Part shown: one piece after another, positions 12,447-23,600 of the stretch | Numbering within the stretch: position 1 is the first letter of the stretch | How the letters are laid out: each line of letters begins with the position of its first letter | Source of the DNA: Reticulascus tulasneorum | Lineage: Eukaryota > Ascomycota > Sordariomycetes > Glomerellales > Reticulascaceae | Direction of reading: 5' to 3' | Assembly (NCBI GenBank): GCA_001557505.1 | Contig: LSAX01000002.1 | Location: 1,364,001 to 1,428,000 of the forward strand | Length of the DNA: 64,000 bases | The notes under the pieces: model-generated | The model's database searches: none | Told to the model about the DNA's origin: nothing | Seen by the model: only the letters and a program-made list of their open reading frames with translations | Position numbers and translations under genes: made by a program

Positions 12447-13187
12447 CTACCGAGGCCTACCGAGGACCACATCATTGCCAAAGGAGGCAAAGCTGGGGGA
12501 GTTTAAAGTTAAAAGACCTCCAACCAGGGAGCGAAGCCAACCCCCGTACTACGTAGTACGTGGTACATACCCCAAGCAGAACCCTGCGAAAAGTTTAGTG
12601 AGTCGGTAGGGCTTTCGCAGATCACATCAGACATGTCTGAGCTCCGGCCTCGCTGCTGAACCACGCAGGTCCTCGTAGCATAGCAGGACCACAAAGGCAT
12701 CCGCGCTTGTCGCGTCGTCTCCCGAGAATAATAGCACAGAACCCAATGTCTTAGCCGGCAGATACGCTCTAGCCTCGCGGTGGATGACTGGGTCGGCTGA
12801 GCTAGACTCTGGAATGATTTTACCTGCCATGCGCCCGTGCCCTTCCTGGCCTTGGTTCTGGCGATGCACAGCTGGTTCTGGTACGAGAGGTCTCATGCGA
12901 ACGTCTGGTGATGCCCTTGACGGGGTTCTCCCAAAATGGCATCATCTCAGTCCAGTTTGAGCCGGTACCAGCCTTATCGTTGGGGTAGGAGCCCGTGGTC
13001 TCACTTGTCTCTGCTTCGCGATGGACAGCGAGAGAATGACCACCACCCCCACACGGCAAACGAGATATGTTACACTTTGCTTGGTACATTGCTAGGCCCT
13101 CCAAGCGGCCAGCACAATGCTCGTGCGAGGGTTTTGCTCGGTCCTCCAAACAGCAGAGGACGGAATGGGGCAAAAACCCCCCCCGCG

Positions 13188-13200
13188 AAAAAAAAAAAAA
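13188..13200 (+). repeat. Poly(A) run, 13 nt
   Basis: Uninterrupted run of A directly after a C-rich patch. It is an isolated homopolymer with no target-site duplication or element-like flank visible, so I do not read it as a retroelement tail. Confidence 0.8.
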
Positions 13201-13834
13201 GAAATGAGAGCTGGGGAAGAGAATAGTACAATGGCAAGTTTTCTGCCAGCGGACGGCGGCGGCGGTTGTGACCCCAGTTGAGGAGAAGGTTCGCACTTCG
13301 AACCCCCCACTCACGGGATATCGGGTGTTGACCTCATCATAAGATCTTCCAGCTTCCAGATAATCTCATGGCATGCTAGCCTGAGAGCCACAGAGGCAAG
13401 GGCTGTCTCAAGAAAAGGGGGTGATCATAATCAGAAAGAGCCAGGACGGGATAATTGTTGAGAGAAAGAAATAAAAAAGGGATAACAAGAAATATACTTT
13501 TCTTAGCGAGACGAGTTTATTGTTCTTTTTTTTTTTGTTGTTGGGTTTCTGGTAAATATGCGCCGTATTGTACCGCAACCAGCAGAAAGCAGAGCAGTCA
13601 GGCTGGGTAATAATGCTTTTGTGCGAAGACTCGAAAAGCAAAGTTACCTGCTAGTCTTCAGCCCTCTTTGGAACTCTCTCTCGTCCCCCCAACTCCCAGT
13701 CACCCGCGGCCGCGGGAACTGAAAGCCCTTCCTCGCCCTAGATTTGCTTTTGTCCGCGCACCATGCTAATAATTAGATTTAGTCCGCGCACCCCCGAAAG
13801 TCAGTTCCTCAAGAGGAGGAGGGGATCACGACAT

Positions 13835-13848
13835 GGGGGGGGGGGGGG
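13835..13848 (+). repeat. Poly(G) run, 14 nt
   Basis: Uninterrupted run of G in the distal creA upstream region. Such runs are length-unstable and prone to sequencing error; the exact length should be treated with caution. Confidence 0.8.
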
Positions 13849-14407
13849 ACCAAGAGGGACAGATAGGGCAGACTGTACAAAAAAATGCCCATCTGGCAAA
13901 GACATAAAATCATCTCCAGATTTTCCACCTGATCCAATCACATGGGAATACGCTGGCACAAGCTTGTGATTCTGCTTCCGACTAAGCCACCTACCACACC
14001 GCCCCGTGTCCACGACCACCGCTCACCAAATCTCGGTCGGAAGTGTACATACCTAGCGTCCAGGAACGCGAATGGGTTGCTGCATACAGGTGGGGATGAG
14101 GAAGAAGAATAAGAATGAGAAGAAAATGTCAGCGTTCTCTCTCTCTCTCTTCTTCTTCCAGACTGCGTACGACATAGGACCTACTATGTAATACATATGT
14201 ACTAGGTAATGCATTTCGTGCCCAGGAGCGTCTCGGTTCAAGAACAGCCCAAGCCGTTTCTCCCCCCAAGCTGGATGGAGGAGGTACAAAGAAAGTGTGC
14301 TCTGCAAGTACAGATTAAGGTACATGGAGCTAGGCGTACCCTCCCGTACGTATTGAAGATACATACATTGCGAAATGCGTGTACGCTGCAGTGGAAGATG
14401 ATTCACG

Positions 14408-14421
14408 CCCCCCCCCCCCCC
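14408..14421 (+). repeat. Poly(C) run, 14 nt
   Basis: Uninterrupted run of C followed by a pyrimidine-rich stretch, about 1.6 kb before the creA start. Confidence 0.8.
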
Positions 14422-14836
14422 TTTCCTTCCATCCATCCAGCTCCTCTAATGCCCTTGGCCCTGGATTCGGTGGGTGCTGTGGGTATATGGGGGGCCCCAG
14501 TGGACCTCCACGCTCTTCAAACACGCACGCCCTACGTGCCCACACCTGTGAAAAGTGCGTATAGTCCCAAGTACCAAGTACCCTCCCTGTCGTCCCCAGT
14601 TCCCCGACTTCACCCCCAAAAAATGGGCCGAGCAGAACATGCCTAGTATGTATGAGAAAGTCGAGGTACCTTTATCATGCTGTAGGGCAAGGGAAATACC
14701 TCAGAGTGTTCGGGCTGGGTAGAGGAGGTAGTAGGCAGTTTTGCTCGTGGGGAGAGAATTGTGCGTATGTAATCTGCAGCTGCTCTCTGTCTCTAGGTGG
14801 TCTCTAATTAGTATGGTATGGGGAGGTTGTCCGCCA

Positions 14837-14846
14837 GACTGACTGA

Positions 14847-14880
<34 letters not shown>
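14837..14880 (+). repeat. Compound tetranucleotide microsatellite (GACT)4(GGCT)7
   Basis: Four GACT units run without a break into seven GGCT units, 44 nt in all. The two unit types differ by a single A/G transition, so the array probably grew after one unit mutated. Lies about 1.1 kb upstream of creA. Confidence 0.9.
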
Positions 14881-14882
<2 letters not shown>

Positions 14883-14925
14883 ACTGACAGAGTTCCCATG
14901 AGCGTTCCATACATGCACTACACCT

Positions 14926-14948
14926 CTCAGTAACTCAGTAACTCAGTA
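14926..14948 (+). repeat. 8-bp tandem repeat, about three copies
   Basis: Unit CTCAGTAA repeated almost three times, shortly after the GACT/GGCT microsatellite. Confidence 0.75.
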
Positions 14949-15418
14949 CTCACTTCTCAAGTTCTTGCTCTCACTCTTAGACCTGGGGAGACACGAGACC
15001 CTCATTCGGTCTATTGTCGATACGCATGCTCCCTCTGTCTCCTCCAACTCCTCCTCTTCCTTCTCCCGCATCATCCATAACCCCCTTGCCTTAGGTTGTG
15101 GTCCCCGGCCCTGGCCCCCGTAACCCACAGAAGGAAAACCCAGAGTCAGTTTCGATCCATCTGCTCCTCCTCCTCTCCCCCCATTTCACCCACATCTTCC
15201 ACCCGCACACCCCCCCCTGGCCTGGCCCTGCCACACCCGACCCCTTCAGCAGGCGCCGCCGCCTGCTGGGTTGAACACAACCCCCCCCCCCTACCGACCT
15301 GCCTGTTACTGACCCTCCAAGCCTGGGGGCGCCTCCCCACCACCACCCACACCCCCCCTCCACCCCCATCATTACCCTTGACCGACGCTCTGCTGCGCGC
15401 GGGAGGCTCTCTCGCTTT

Positions 15419-15436
15419 CTCTCTCTCTCTCTCTCT
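15419..15436 (+). repeat. (CT)9 microsatellite
   Basis: Nine CT dinucleotides within the pyrimidine-rich block that precedes creA. It may contribute to core promoter function, as CT tracts do in other fungal promoters; that role is inferred. Confidence 0.8.
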
Positions 15437-15620
15437 TCAGGTACACACACCCACCCACACCACACCCGCTCCCTCAGTGCAGTGGATGTACCGACCCGAC
15501 TTTAGGGGGGCGGGCTTTTGAAAAAGATGGAGTAGTGGAGGTTCGACTCAGGCCTGGCTCTCGCCCTCTCTCTTCTCTTCCCTCTCCCTCACCCTCCCTC
15601 ACACCCCCCATTTAAAGCCT

Positions 15621-15830
15621 ATGCCCCGTCCACCCTCTCCCCCAAGTTTCCCGATTCTCTTTTGGAAAAACTGGTACGCCATATTTCTGTCCATCCCGAA
15701 CCACCACCAGAGAAATCTACTTTTCTCTCCAGCTCCAACCCCAACGCTCCCACGCCACAACGACCACGAAGAAACCGATATCGTCCAGCACCACCTCTGC
15801 CGCAGCAAACGCATTCGCTCGCTCGTCTGA
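15621..15830 (+). other. Possible upstream ORF in the creA leader
   Basis: An ATG at 15621 opens a 69-codon frame ending at 15830, 153 nt before the creA start. Its composition (many Pro, Ser, His) looks non-coding and it resembles no family. It matters only if the creA transcript starts upstream of it, in which case it could lower translation of the main frame. Confidence 0.3.
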
Positions 15831-15886
15831 TCGTATTTCTAGGAGCTTCGACAGTTCGCCCACCTTTTTATTTTTCTCCTCTTCTA

Positions 15887-15903
15887 TTTTCCCCGGGGGG
15901 AAA
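15887..15903 (+). promoter_or_regulatory. Palindromic CCCCGGGG element, candidate CreA self-binding site
   Basis: An inverted repeat TTTTCCCCGGGG(GG)AAA is centred about 90 nt before the creA start. It contains CCGGGG, which fits the CreA consensus 5'-SYGGRG-3' on both strands. Autoregulation of creA-type genes through such sites is known in other fungi; use of this particular site is inference. Confidence 0.4.
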
Positions 15904-15983
15904 TAGCAGAGTCGGGAGGCAAACCTCTCAACGTCCTACCAAAAGAGTTTGGGTTGGGACGTATTCCCAAAAAGGGCGATCAC

Positions 15984-17246
15984 ATGCAACGAGCACTGTC
16001 TGCCGTCAACTTTTCGACGTTACTGAATCCCGCCTCGCCGGATCACGACGCCTCTCTACACCAGGATCAGCAGCAGGCCGACGAAGACATGGCCTCTGCC
16101 ACGGTAACGATAATCAAGCCGAACGGCCCACTGCCCGGCATCCAGTCGCCTGAGAACCCCAATGAACTGCCTCGACCCTACAAGTGCCCCTTGTGCGATA
16201 AGGCTTTCCACCGCCTCGAACACCAGACCAGGCATATCCGGACCCATACCGGAGAAAAACCTCACGCCTGCCAGTTCCCAGGATGCAGCAAGAAGTTCTC
16301 CCGCTCCGACGAGCTGACCCGCCACTCGAGGATACACAGCAATCCCAACTCGAGAAGAGGAAAGAACCAGTATAACTCGGGCCCTCAGTCGCACATGCAG
16401 CAGGAGAGCATGATGCCTCCTCCCGCGCCCAAGACAATAAGGTCGGCCCCGACCTCGACTCTCGGCTCTCCCAACGTCTCACCGCCCCATTCGTATTCCC
16501 AGTACACCCTGCCGAACCACCCCATGATGCACCCCTACAGCCGAGGCCACGGTAGCCACGGATCTCAGGGCAACTCGAGCCTCGACATCTCCATGCTGGC
16601 AAAGGCGGCGAACCAGGTGGAGCGGGAAACCTTGACGGCTCCTCCCCATCACCACCACGCCGCGAGACATCACCCTTACTACTCGCACAGCCTTCACAGC
16701 TCCAGGGGCCACCTTCCCTCCCTGTCGGCGTACCACATGTCGAGATCGCACTCCCATGATGAGCACAACGACGACCACTACTCTGCCGCATATCGCCACG
16801 CCAAACGCTCGCGGCCGAACTCGCCAAACTCCACGGCTCCATCTTCGCCTACCTTCTCTCATGATTCTTTGTCCCCAACGCCAGATCACACTCCTATCGC
16901 GACTCCTGCTCACTCGCCTCGCCTACGGCCGTTCACTGCTGGGTACGAACTGCCTACCCTGCGGAATCTGACATTGCAGCACACGGCACCAGCACTGGCA
17001 CCGATGGAGCCGCATTTGGAAACCCCCTATCAGGCTCCGCCTGTGCCTGCCCCGGCAACGAGTGCTCCCCCTCGCAGTAATGGCATGTCTCTGACGGACA
17101 TTATCAGCCGCCCGGACGGTGGCCGGAAACTACCTGTTCCCAAGATTGGTGTTCATGATCTATTGTCTGGAAACGACGGTTTCAACAGCGGCAGAAGCTC
17201 AAGTACCGGCAGTCTTGCTGGTGGCGATCTCATGGATCGAATGTAA
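15984..17246 (+). CDS. creA: Carbon catabolite repressor CreA/CRE1, C2H2 zinc-finger transcription factor
   Basis: Nuclear repressor that shuts off genes for alternative carbon use when glucose is present. Single exon, 420 residues. The ATG at 15984 is chosen because the product then begins [16 protein letters not shown], as sordariomycete CRE1 does; the frame is open 30 nt further upstream but without an ATG. Two C2H2 fingers: C68, C71, H84, H88 and C96, C101, H114, H118, joined by the canonical TGEKPHA linker and followed by a basic stretch (NPNSRRGKN). The rest is Ser/Pro/His-rich with His clusters at about 220-260, a known low-complexity trait of the family. The C-terminal portion carries [10 protein letters not shown]. 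The Mig1-type contact residues of both fingers appear intact. A candidate CreA site lies in its own leader. Identity is close to certain from the finger sequence. Confidence 0.97.
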   Translation: MQRALSAVNFSTLLNPASPDHDASLHQDQQQADEDMASATVTIIKPNGPLPGIQSPENPNELPRPYKCPLCDKAFHRLEHQTRHIRTHTGEKPHACQFPGCSKKFSRSDELTRHSRIHSNPNSRRGKNQYNSGPQSHMQQESMMPPPAPKTIRSAPTSTLGSPNVSPPHSYSQYTLPNHPMMHPYSRGHGSHGSQGNSSLDISMLAKAANQVERETLTAPPHHHHAARHHPYYSHSLHSSRGHLPSLSAYHMSRSHSHDEHNDDHYSAAYRHAKRSRPNSPNSTAPSSPTFSHDSLSPTPDHTPIATPAHSPRLRPFTAGYELPTLRNLTLQHTAPALAPMEPHLETPYQAPPVPAPATSAPPRSNGMSLTDIISRPDGGRKLPVPKIGVHDLLSGNDGFNSGRSSSTGSLAGGDLMDRM

Positions 17247-17641
17247 CCAACCAACCAGCACGGTTTCTCTAGTCTCATGAACGACTTTTATGACCAAGGG
17301 GCAATAGACGGATATAAGAGATTGGCGTTTTGGAATTATGGAAATGGCCCTCCCTCGACTTCTTCTTAATAAGAGACTCATCGGATCTCGCCAGGAGTAC
17401 TCGCGAAGAAGCGATGGTTACGTTCCCTTTCGGCAGCTACTGTCAAAATTATAGATCTACGACCTCCGCGATGGATAGACAGTTTGGATTCACGACGAAT
17501 ATTCGCACCCTCCCCTCACTCCTCTCCCTTTCCCGCAACGGAAAAAAGAAAGTGGAAATTTGTTCGACGTATCGCTCTCGCGATGCTCTTCTCCTTATAT
17601 TTGAACCTCCAGTTCGACGGGACGGTGACGGAACGGACTCT

Positions 17642-17656
17642 TGTGTGTGTGTGTGT
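17642..17656 (+). repeat. (TG)n microsatellite in the creA 3' flank
   Basis: Seven to eight TG units about 400 nt after the creA stop codon, possibly inside its 3' UTR. Confidence 0.7.
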
Positions 17657-20600
17657 TTGTGCCCTGAGGACGGCGGTACCGTCTCTCGTTTTTGGCATGG
17701 CCTGATTTTGTGGGTTTAGGGGTTATCACTGAAATAGACGGTGGGAACGGACTGGGGGGCGATATATGGCTCGCGAAAGCCCAAGGCATATGCTGGCAGC
17801 GAGATTTTTGGTTTCTTTTGTTCAGCTTGTTTTAGTTTCTCCTCTTCACATTGGAAGTGGTCGCAGCCGATTCTGGCTTGTTCAACAAACTAGTAGCTAG
17901 TATTGGTAAATTCTTGGCTGGAGAATCGAATACGATGCTCGCCTCTTTGACACACACACACACATGCCTGCGCCTTCTCTCTTGCTACTTTCTCTCGTGA
18001 CGAATCCAACCGGGAGCACGGGGTGACTCAGGTCGGGGAAACCTGGGGCTCTCTAGGGGTCCCCCACATGTGCTGTGACTGGACCTCCCGCGAAACGACA
18101 GGACGTCAATAAGGACTTCAATTGGGGACAGCGGTACTTCAGCCCTGGGGATACAACAAGACGTACATACATGCACAGCGTAATGCCAATACCGGCGGTT
18201 CCGCAGGGTATGCATTCCAGCAACCGCTGCGATTAGCCATGATAATCCGGGTGCCTGCTTGCCTGCCTGTTTTGTTTTGCTCAGCCTCTGCCAGCAAGCA
18301 CAGCTCAATTACATTACGGGCTGAGGACACGCCAGCCAGCCAAGCAGCGAAGCCAAAGTGGGCATTACGTACGATAGGGATATCACGTCAGCGATCCATC
18401 CCATGTTTTTTTTTCCCTCTCCCCCCATCCATCCCCCCAACGTATGTAGGTACCTGCCCCAGGCTGGGGTTGAGCAGGATTTGCTCTGACCTGGCCGCCG
18501 CCCCCGCCGTGTTATCTCGGGGATTTGCTGCACAAGCTGGGGCTGGCTCTGGGGTCCCGGCAGTGGATGCGCCTGGCATGGCATCTCGTTCGCTGCACGC
18601 TGAAAGGGGGTGGAAGGGGCAAGGCGAGGGATGGGGCCATAGGGAAAAGGGATTTGAAGGAATGAAGGGAGGGTCGCACTGTTGTGGTGCCTGTCTTACA
18701 CGCGGCGTACTGTACACGGCCGTACACCCAAGCGCTTTCCATCATCCCATGCTTCCTACAGGCTCAACTGGTTGCCCACGAGTCCCCGTCCATTCTCGTG
18801 CCCCCCTCTGCCCCCCAATAGTGCGCGAACACTTCTTCTGTTCACCGAACCAGCCAGAAAGTTTCAAGAATCACAGAGGATGGATTGGAGAGCCAATGGC
18901 GCCACCGGATACGGGGGTGGGTCGTGATATGGATCTTCGCATTGGTGTCGGACGCCGTGCAACACCCACATGCCATTTGCTGCAGTGCAGATGCCAGAGG
19001 GCTGGCGGGAGCGCCCAGTCGCATCCGTCACTATCCAGTCTGGCTGTTGCGAAGCACGGGAAGCGCGGGAGTGATCGATGATTCGCAGATGGGGCGGATA
19101 CGGTGAGTAACGAGGCAAGGGAAGGGGGGGGGGGAAGGGCAACGAAAAGGCGGACTCAGCATCTGCGGGACTCGGTTTGTGTGGGAAGGTTGGGGACGTA
19201 AACGATATTGCCCATCTGCACGCCTTTCTACAAGTACCGCTCACCGCTACAAGGGATGGACAAATAGGAAATCTGTGAAGAGCCTCCTTGCATCTGTTGG
19301 GCGAGGAGGACAGTAGGCAAAAGCAACGGGGAGGCATCGTGGAGGGGTGGGTGTGGTGGGCAGCGATACATCTCGTTCGCGTAGAGATGCACGTCTTGGG
19401 TGATCAACTTGAATCCCCAGAGATCATCGACGCCTTCCAGCATCCGACAGATTCTACTACTGCTGCTAGGTCGAACTTTTGAGTGGGGGAAGTCTGGGGT
19501 CAGGCTCCGAAAAGGTCCACCACCCATCTTTGCTAGTTTGCACCTTTCCGATTTGATATCGCGACATTTTTCTTTGCCCTTTTTGCCGTTTTCTTGCTTT
19601 TCCCCCAGACGCAACAACCGGGGCTTTTTTGGACCTGCGCGCGCCAGCCTCAGCTTACGTCCTTCCATTGCCCGGTTTACGTGAACCTATTAAACGTTCG
19701 GGTTTGGGGGGTGGAGGGTTCCCCCCGATTTCGTTTTCTGTGCCACCCAGTGCGGATGGGGCTTGCATTCTTTTCTTGGCTTGGGGCACAGCGTTTGCCT
19801 CATTTCGCCCGTGGGAGATGCAGCAGTGACGCGATAATCTGGCTCGTCCACCCAGGAAAAAGAAATGTTTGGATAACAAACCCCCAAAGACCCCAACCGT
19901 ACATGCCATTTCCGGTTTTCGTTGCTTTTCCGTCGCCTGAGACGAGGCTAGGAGGTCAAGCAGCTCCCAAAAGGGCAGATCGGGTACACATGGGATACCT
20001 TTTGGCGGGAGAGTTACTTGGCCTGACGTAGTCGGGTTATCTCTCGATGAGCATATTGAAACGAGATCCCAGGCCGGGACCGGGCTCGAGACACTATTTT
20101 AGGCCTCTTGATAGGAGAGCAGTTGCCGAATAGGCGCTTATGGGGGTGAGCAAGTTCTGTGCCATTACTTGTGCTTCGCTGGTTCAGAAACGATGCATGG
20201 TCAATCAATGCTCGAGGGGGGATCTCATGGTAGCATTCCGGCGCTAATAGCCAAGCAGACTATTATCAACGTCAATGCCCTCACGTTCTCTCACGTCAAG
20301 CTCGTTCTGGGTATTCTCCAGGCTTGGCGAGTCTTTTCCGTGGGGAAAAGAGGGCCTAGGCCAGCCAGGGGGTGGTGGAAGGGGACTTCAGGCAAACGAA
20401 ATGGGATCCCGAGTGACCCCGGATGACCTGGATTTGCACCAAGTGTGGGGGTGGCAGATCGTCGCAATTCTCCCAAAGCAGCGTCCACAGCACACACGAA
20501 AAACATCACTTTGGGAAACCTTGGCCTGCGAAGGGCCACCGGCGGGGAAAGGGGGAGGGTTGTGTCAGTCGTCATGCGGCAGCATCTACTTCAAACTCGC

Positions 20601-23600
20601 TTGACGCAAAGGGAAACAAGATGATGGGATGTTGTTATCTGGCCAAGGGATGGCGACGATAACCAGAGAAAACACTCACGAGAAGGCATCTCATCATACC
20701 TACACACACCCGCCACACGGCGTGCGTGGCGCTCTCTGCAGAAAACTTTGGGGGTGGCCGTGAGTTATTCAGAATGAGGAAGTTGGCAAGAAATACTACC
20801 TGGCGTGGAAGTAAGGGGGTTGCAGCCAGCCAGCTAGCCAGCCTGCCAGCCAGTCTTATCGTGAACGTGTTAAGATGAAAATGTCGTGATGGGTCAGTCA
20901 TCCCCTCCGTACTTATTTTTGTACCAGTGCCGAATGCGCGCATCTGGAGGCGCTGACTGGACAGCGAACGCCGATGGATTTTCTGAGATGAGATCCAAAA
21001 AGGCTCGGAACAACAAAAAGGGAACCCCCACGCCCAGGCCAGTCTGCCCCGCGAGCTGGCCCCCAGGTCGTTTTAACAGGGTTTTATGGGGTTTGTGGGG
21101 AGACAAGTGACTTCATGCAACCTTGTTGGGACATCGAAAAACCTGAGCCCATGTCTGGATCCAGCACCACCCTGGCGTCCCCGCAGAGGAAACCTTGCCG
21201 GTTCAGGGATTGGAACAGGAGCCGACGTTGTAATTGCTGCGAAATCGCCCCCCATAATGGCTTAAAAGAGGTGGTGTTTGAAGGGGTGGGTAGCGTTTGC
21301 CTGAGAAATGAAACTACTGGAAACATGGGACGACATGGCTCACTGAGGGTTCATAATGATACTGTGTGATGCGTGCTTCGCCTCCGCGACGACGGGGCAC
21401 TCACTCAACGCTGGCAGGCTGATAGCGGACGCCGCTGAGGCGTGGTAAAATTAGATGATTGGCAGGCACAGCAGCTGCAAGCACCGACCAGAACCAAAAC
21501 GGCAGCCCATTTCATTCCACCGCCAAACGAAGGGTAAAGTGGTGCTAGAAATACTTGCCCTCTTCCCCCCCCCCGTCATGACATCTGAGGCTATTGGCCT
21601 CCTGCCGTGTCTGGCGTTACATTCCAAACCGATCGGCCGGTTCTCGCGCCTCTGGGTAATCCTCCCCCCGCCCCTGAGTCGTTCCAGAAGTCTTCCTCCA
21701 GCGGTAGCGGCCACTGAGCACACGAAAAACGGAGGAGTAAGCACGGGACGAGGAGGCACCTTGACGGACTCGATATCTGCTGCAGAGCACGATCGCATGA
21801 CTGTAAAGTGACAGATCGATAGGGCGTCCCACCAGGCTTCGCTCAGAGCTCCTTGCAGGCCAAGGTGACATTGTGTGGTGATCCGGAGCCCCCAACTGCT
21901 ACGCTCCTACTGCGAGCACGGAGGTCCTTTGCTAGCCAAAGTCACTGTGGCCGGCGAAGGAAAACCTGGCTCCTTCGCTCTTTGGTACCAAGGGGTGTTG
22001 ACATCAATCTCCAGCACAAACGGGCGTCTGGGAGTCTCTGACCCATGGTTTGCGTTGCCGATTCATCCACGGATCAGAGCCAAAAAGAGGGTGCAGCATC
22101 AACAGCCAGAAACTCGCGCATCTTGGGAAGAGGGATCGTCGACCTGTGTAAGTTTTTTTGGTACTGTGCTTCCCCCCTCGCCAAAAGTCGCCCGTTACCA
22201 TGCCGCCGATGGGTTCGTGCAGAAGAATACCTGAGGCAGACTTGGAGGAAGTCTGCGGTAAATAGATTAATGACGGAGATTGGAAGCTCAACATGTTTTT
22301 CGCTACCGCTGTGGTAAAAAACCAATGCATGCGCGGCGGGCACCGCAAAGAACTGTTGAGGGTGTCCACGATATTGCGCAATGGCGACCATACAGCCCGT
22401 ATATGTACCGGGACCTGCAAATGCAAACGGGACGATGTGCCCAAGAGGCGTTCATCCTATCAGTTTCTACGTACCTTGGGGCGGGCTCCCAGCTAAGGTC
22501 ATATAATCAGGGTGCGGGGGAGCTGCGCGTTATCAATAATATCTAGAGTTTGATATTAATTGTCTGGCAACTTCTGGCCCGGGGAATCCTCACCCAACTC
22601 TACATGGGGTTCCGTTAACCTTGTTCCCTGACTGACTTTTCCGCTCCCCAGGGGTCTTTCTCCCCGGTGCGGATGACTCGGTATGGCTAAATTAAAACCG
22701 ACCAATCCATAAATCGCGTTCTTGCGCCATTGCTTTGCCAATGCGGAGACGTGGATTGAGGGCCATTAGAGCATCGATTCGGCAACGTGGACACAACTTT
22801 TACATACGCTGATGGGGCAGGGATGCAGCGCGAAAACACCAACACAGGGTGGCTTCGAGGGGGTCGATGACGATGTGCGCCAGAATCGGCACCCTCCGAT
22901 GGGAGCTCTGGTGTCTTGGGATGTCCAAACGCACATGTTACTCAGCCCCCCCCTTCCGTTTTCCTGTTTGAGGTGGTGGTGGTGGTAGTGATGGGGGATG
23001 AGTGAGTGACGACCGAAAAACGACTCCCAAGGTGGCCTGGCCGGCGGCGACTTGGCGAGGGTGGTGAGCAAAGTGACCGAGGGGGGGATCTATGCCCTCC
23101 GTTGTCATTGGAGTTAGACGCTCCCAGAACTGTTGCATTACCCATCGTACGTCTCTCCGCACTCTCCCCGGATCGGGAGGGTTGCCTTCGAAGATGGTAT
23201 TGGCTGCGCGGCAGGAAAGGGATCTCACATAAGACGACACGCAACCTGAACTGCTTGACATGGTTGGATCTGATGTGTTGATGATCAGACCGCGGGTCTG
23301 GCTGCTGGGACCGGACCACTCGCCTCCAGCCGCCAAATTCCGGCAAACCTTGATAGATGGATGGGCACATCTACGGGATCAAATCTGCAGAAGGGGGTTG
23401 CAGAGAGACGGAAAAGCGAGCGAGCGTGCAACGAACGGCTCAGACATCCCGCCTTGCAAAAAGCGAACGTTCGAGACCCCCTTGGCTATTTTTGGCTAAG
23501 AGCGGTCATGTTTTTCTTTGCGAGCTCTCCTCGTTGACCAAGCAGCACTTGCACGCACTATTATTTATCAGCCTCCCTCCTCGTTCTGCACCGGCGCTGA

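Larger units (their letters stand above)
12447..15983 (+). promoter_or_regulatory. Long upstream and leader region of creA
   Basis: About 3.5 kb before the creA start. It holds no convincing gene but is full of simple sequence: A, G and C homopolymers of 13-14 nt, a GACT/GGCT tetranucleotide array, an 8-bp repeat and a strongly pyrimidine-rich stretch at about 15160-15480 ending in (CT)9. Pyrimidine-rich DNA before the start is typical of highly expressed and regulatory genes in filamentous fungi, so the last 500-800 bp probably contain the core promoter and 5' leader. The transcription start cannot be placed from sequence alone. Confidence 0.5.

Noticed and set aside
13280..13310. Second TCGAACC box
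   Set aside because: No pairing stem around the loop; chance match.
12820..13314. A 164-codon minus-strand frame
   Set aside because: Crosses the poly(A)/poly(C) tracts, which encode Phe and Gly runs, and shows no coding character.
15091..15521. Long frames on both strands in the C-rich block before creA
   Set aside because: Both are products of simple C/T-rich sequence: one strand gives Pro/Ser/Thr and the other Gly/Arg runs. Neither has gene-like structure.
18122..19081. A 319-codon open frame on the plus strand
   Set aside because: Composition is Pro/Gly/Arg/Cys-rich as expected from GC-rich non-coding DNA, there are comparable frames on the minus strand, and no domain or conserved motif is visible.
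20820..20860. Imperfect CCAGC repeat on the plus strand
   Set aside because: Short and imperfect, with no larger array; not worth a feature.
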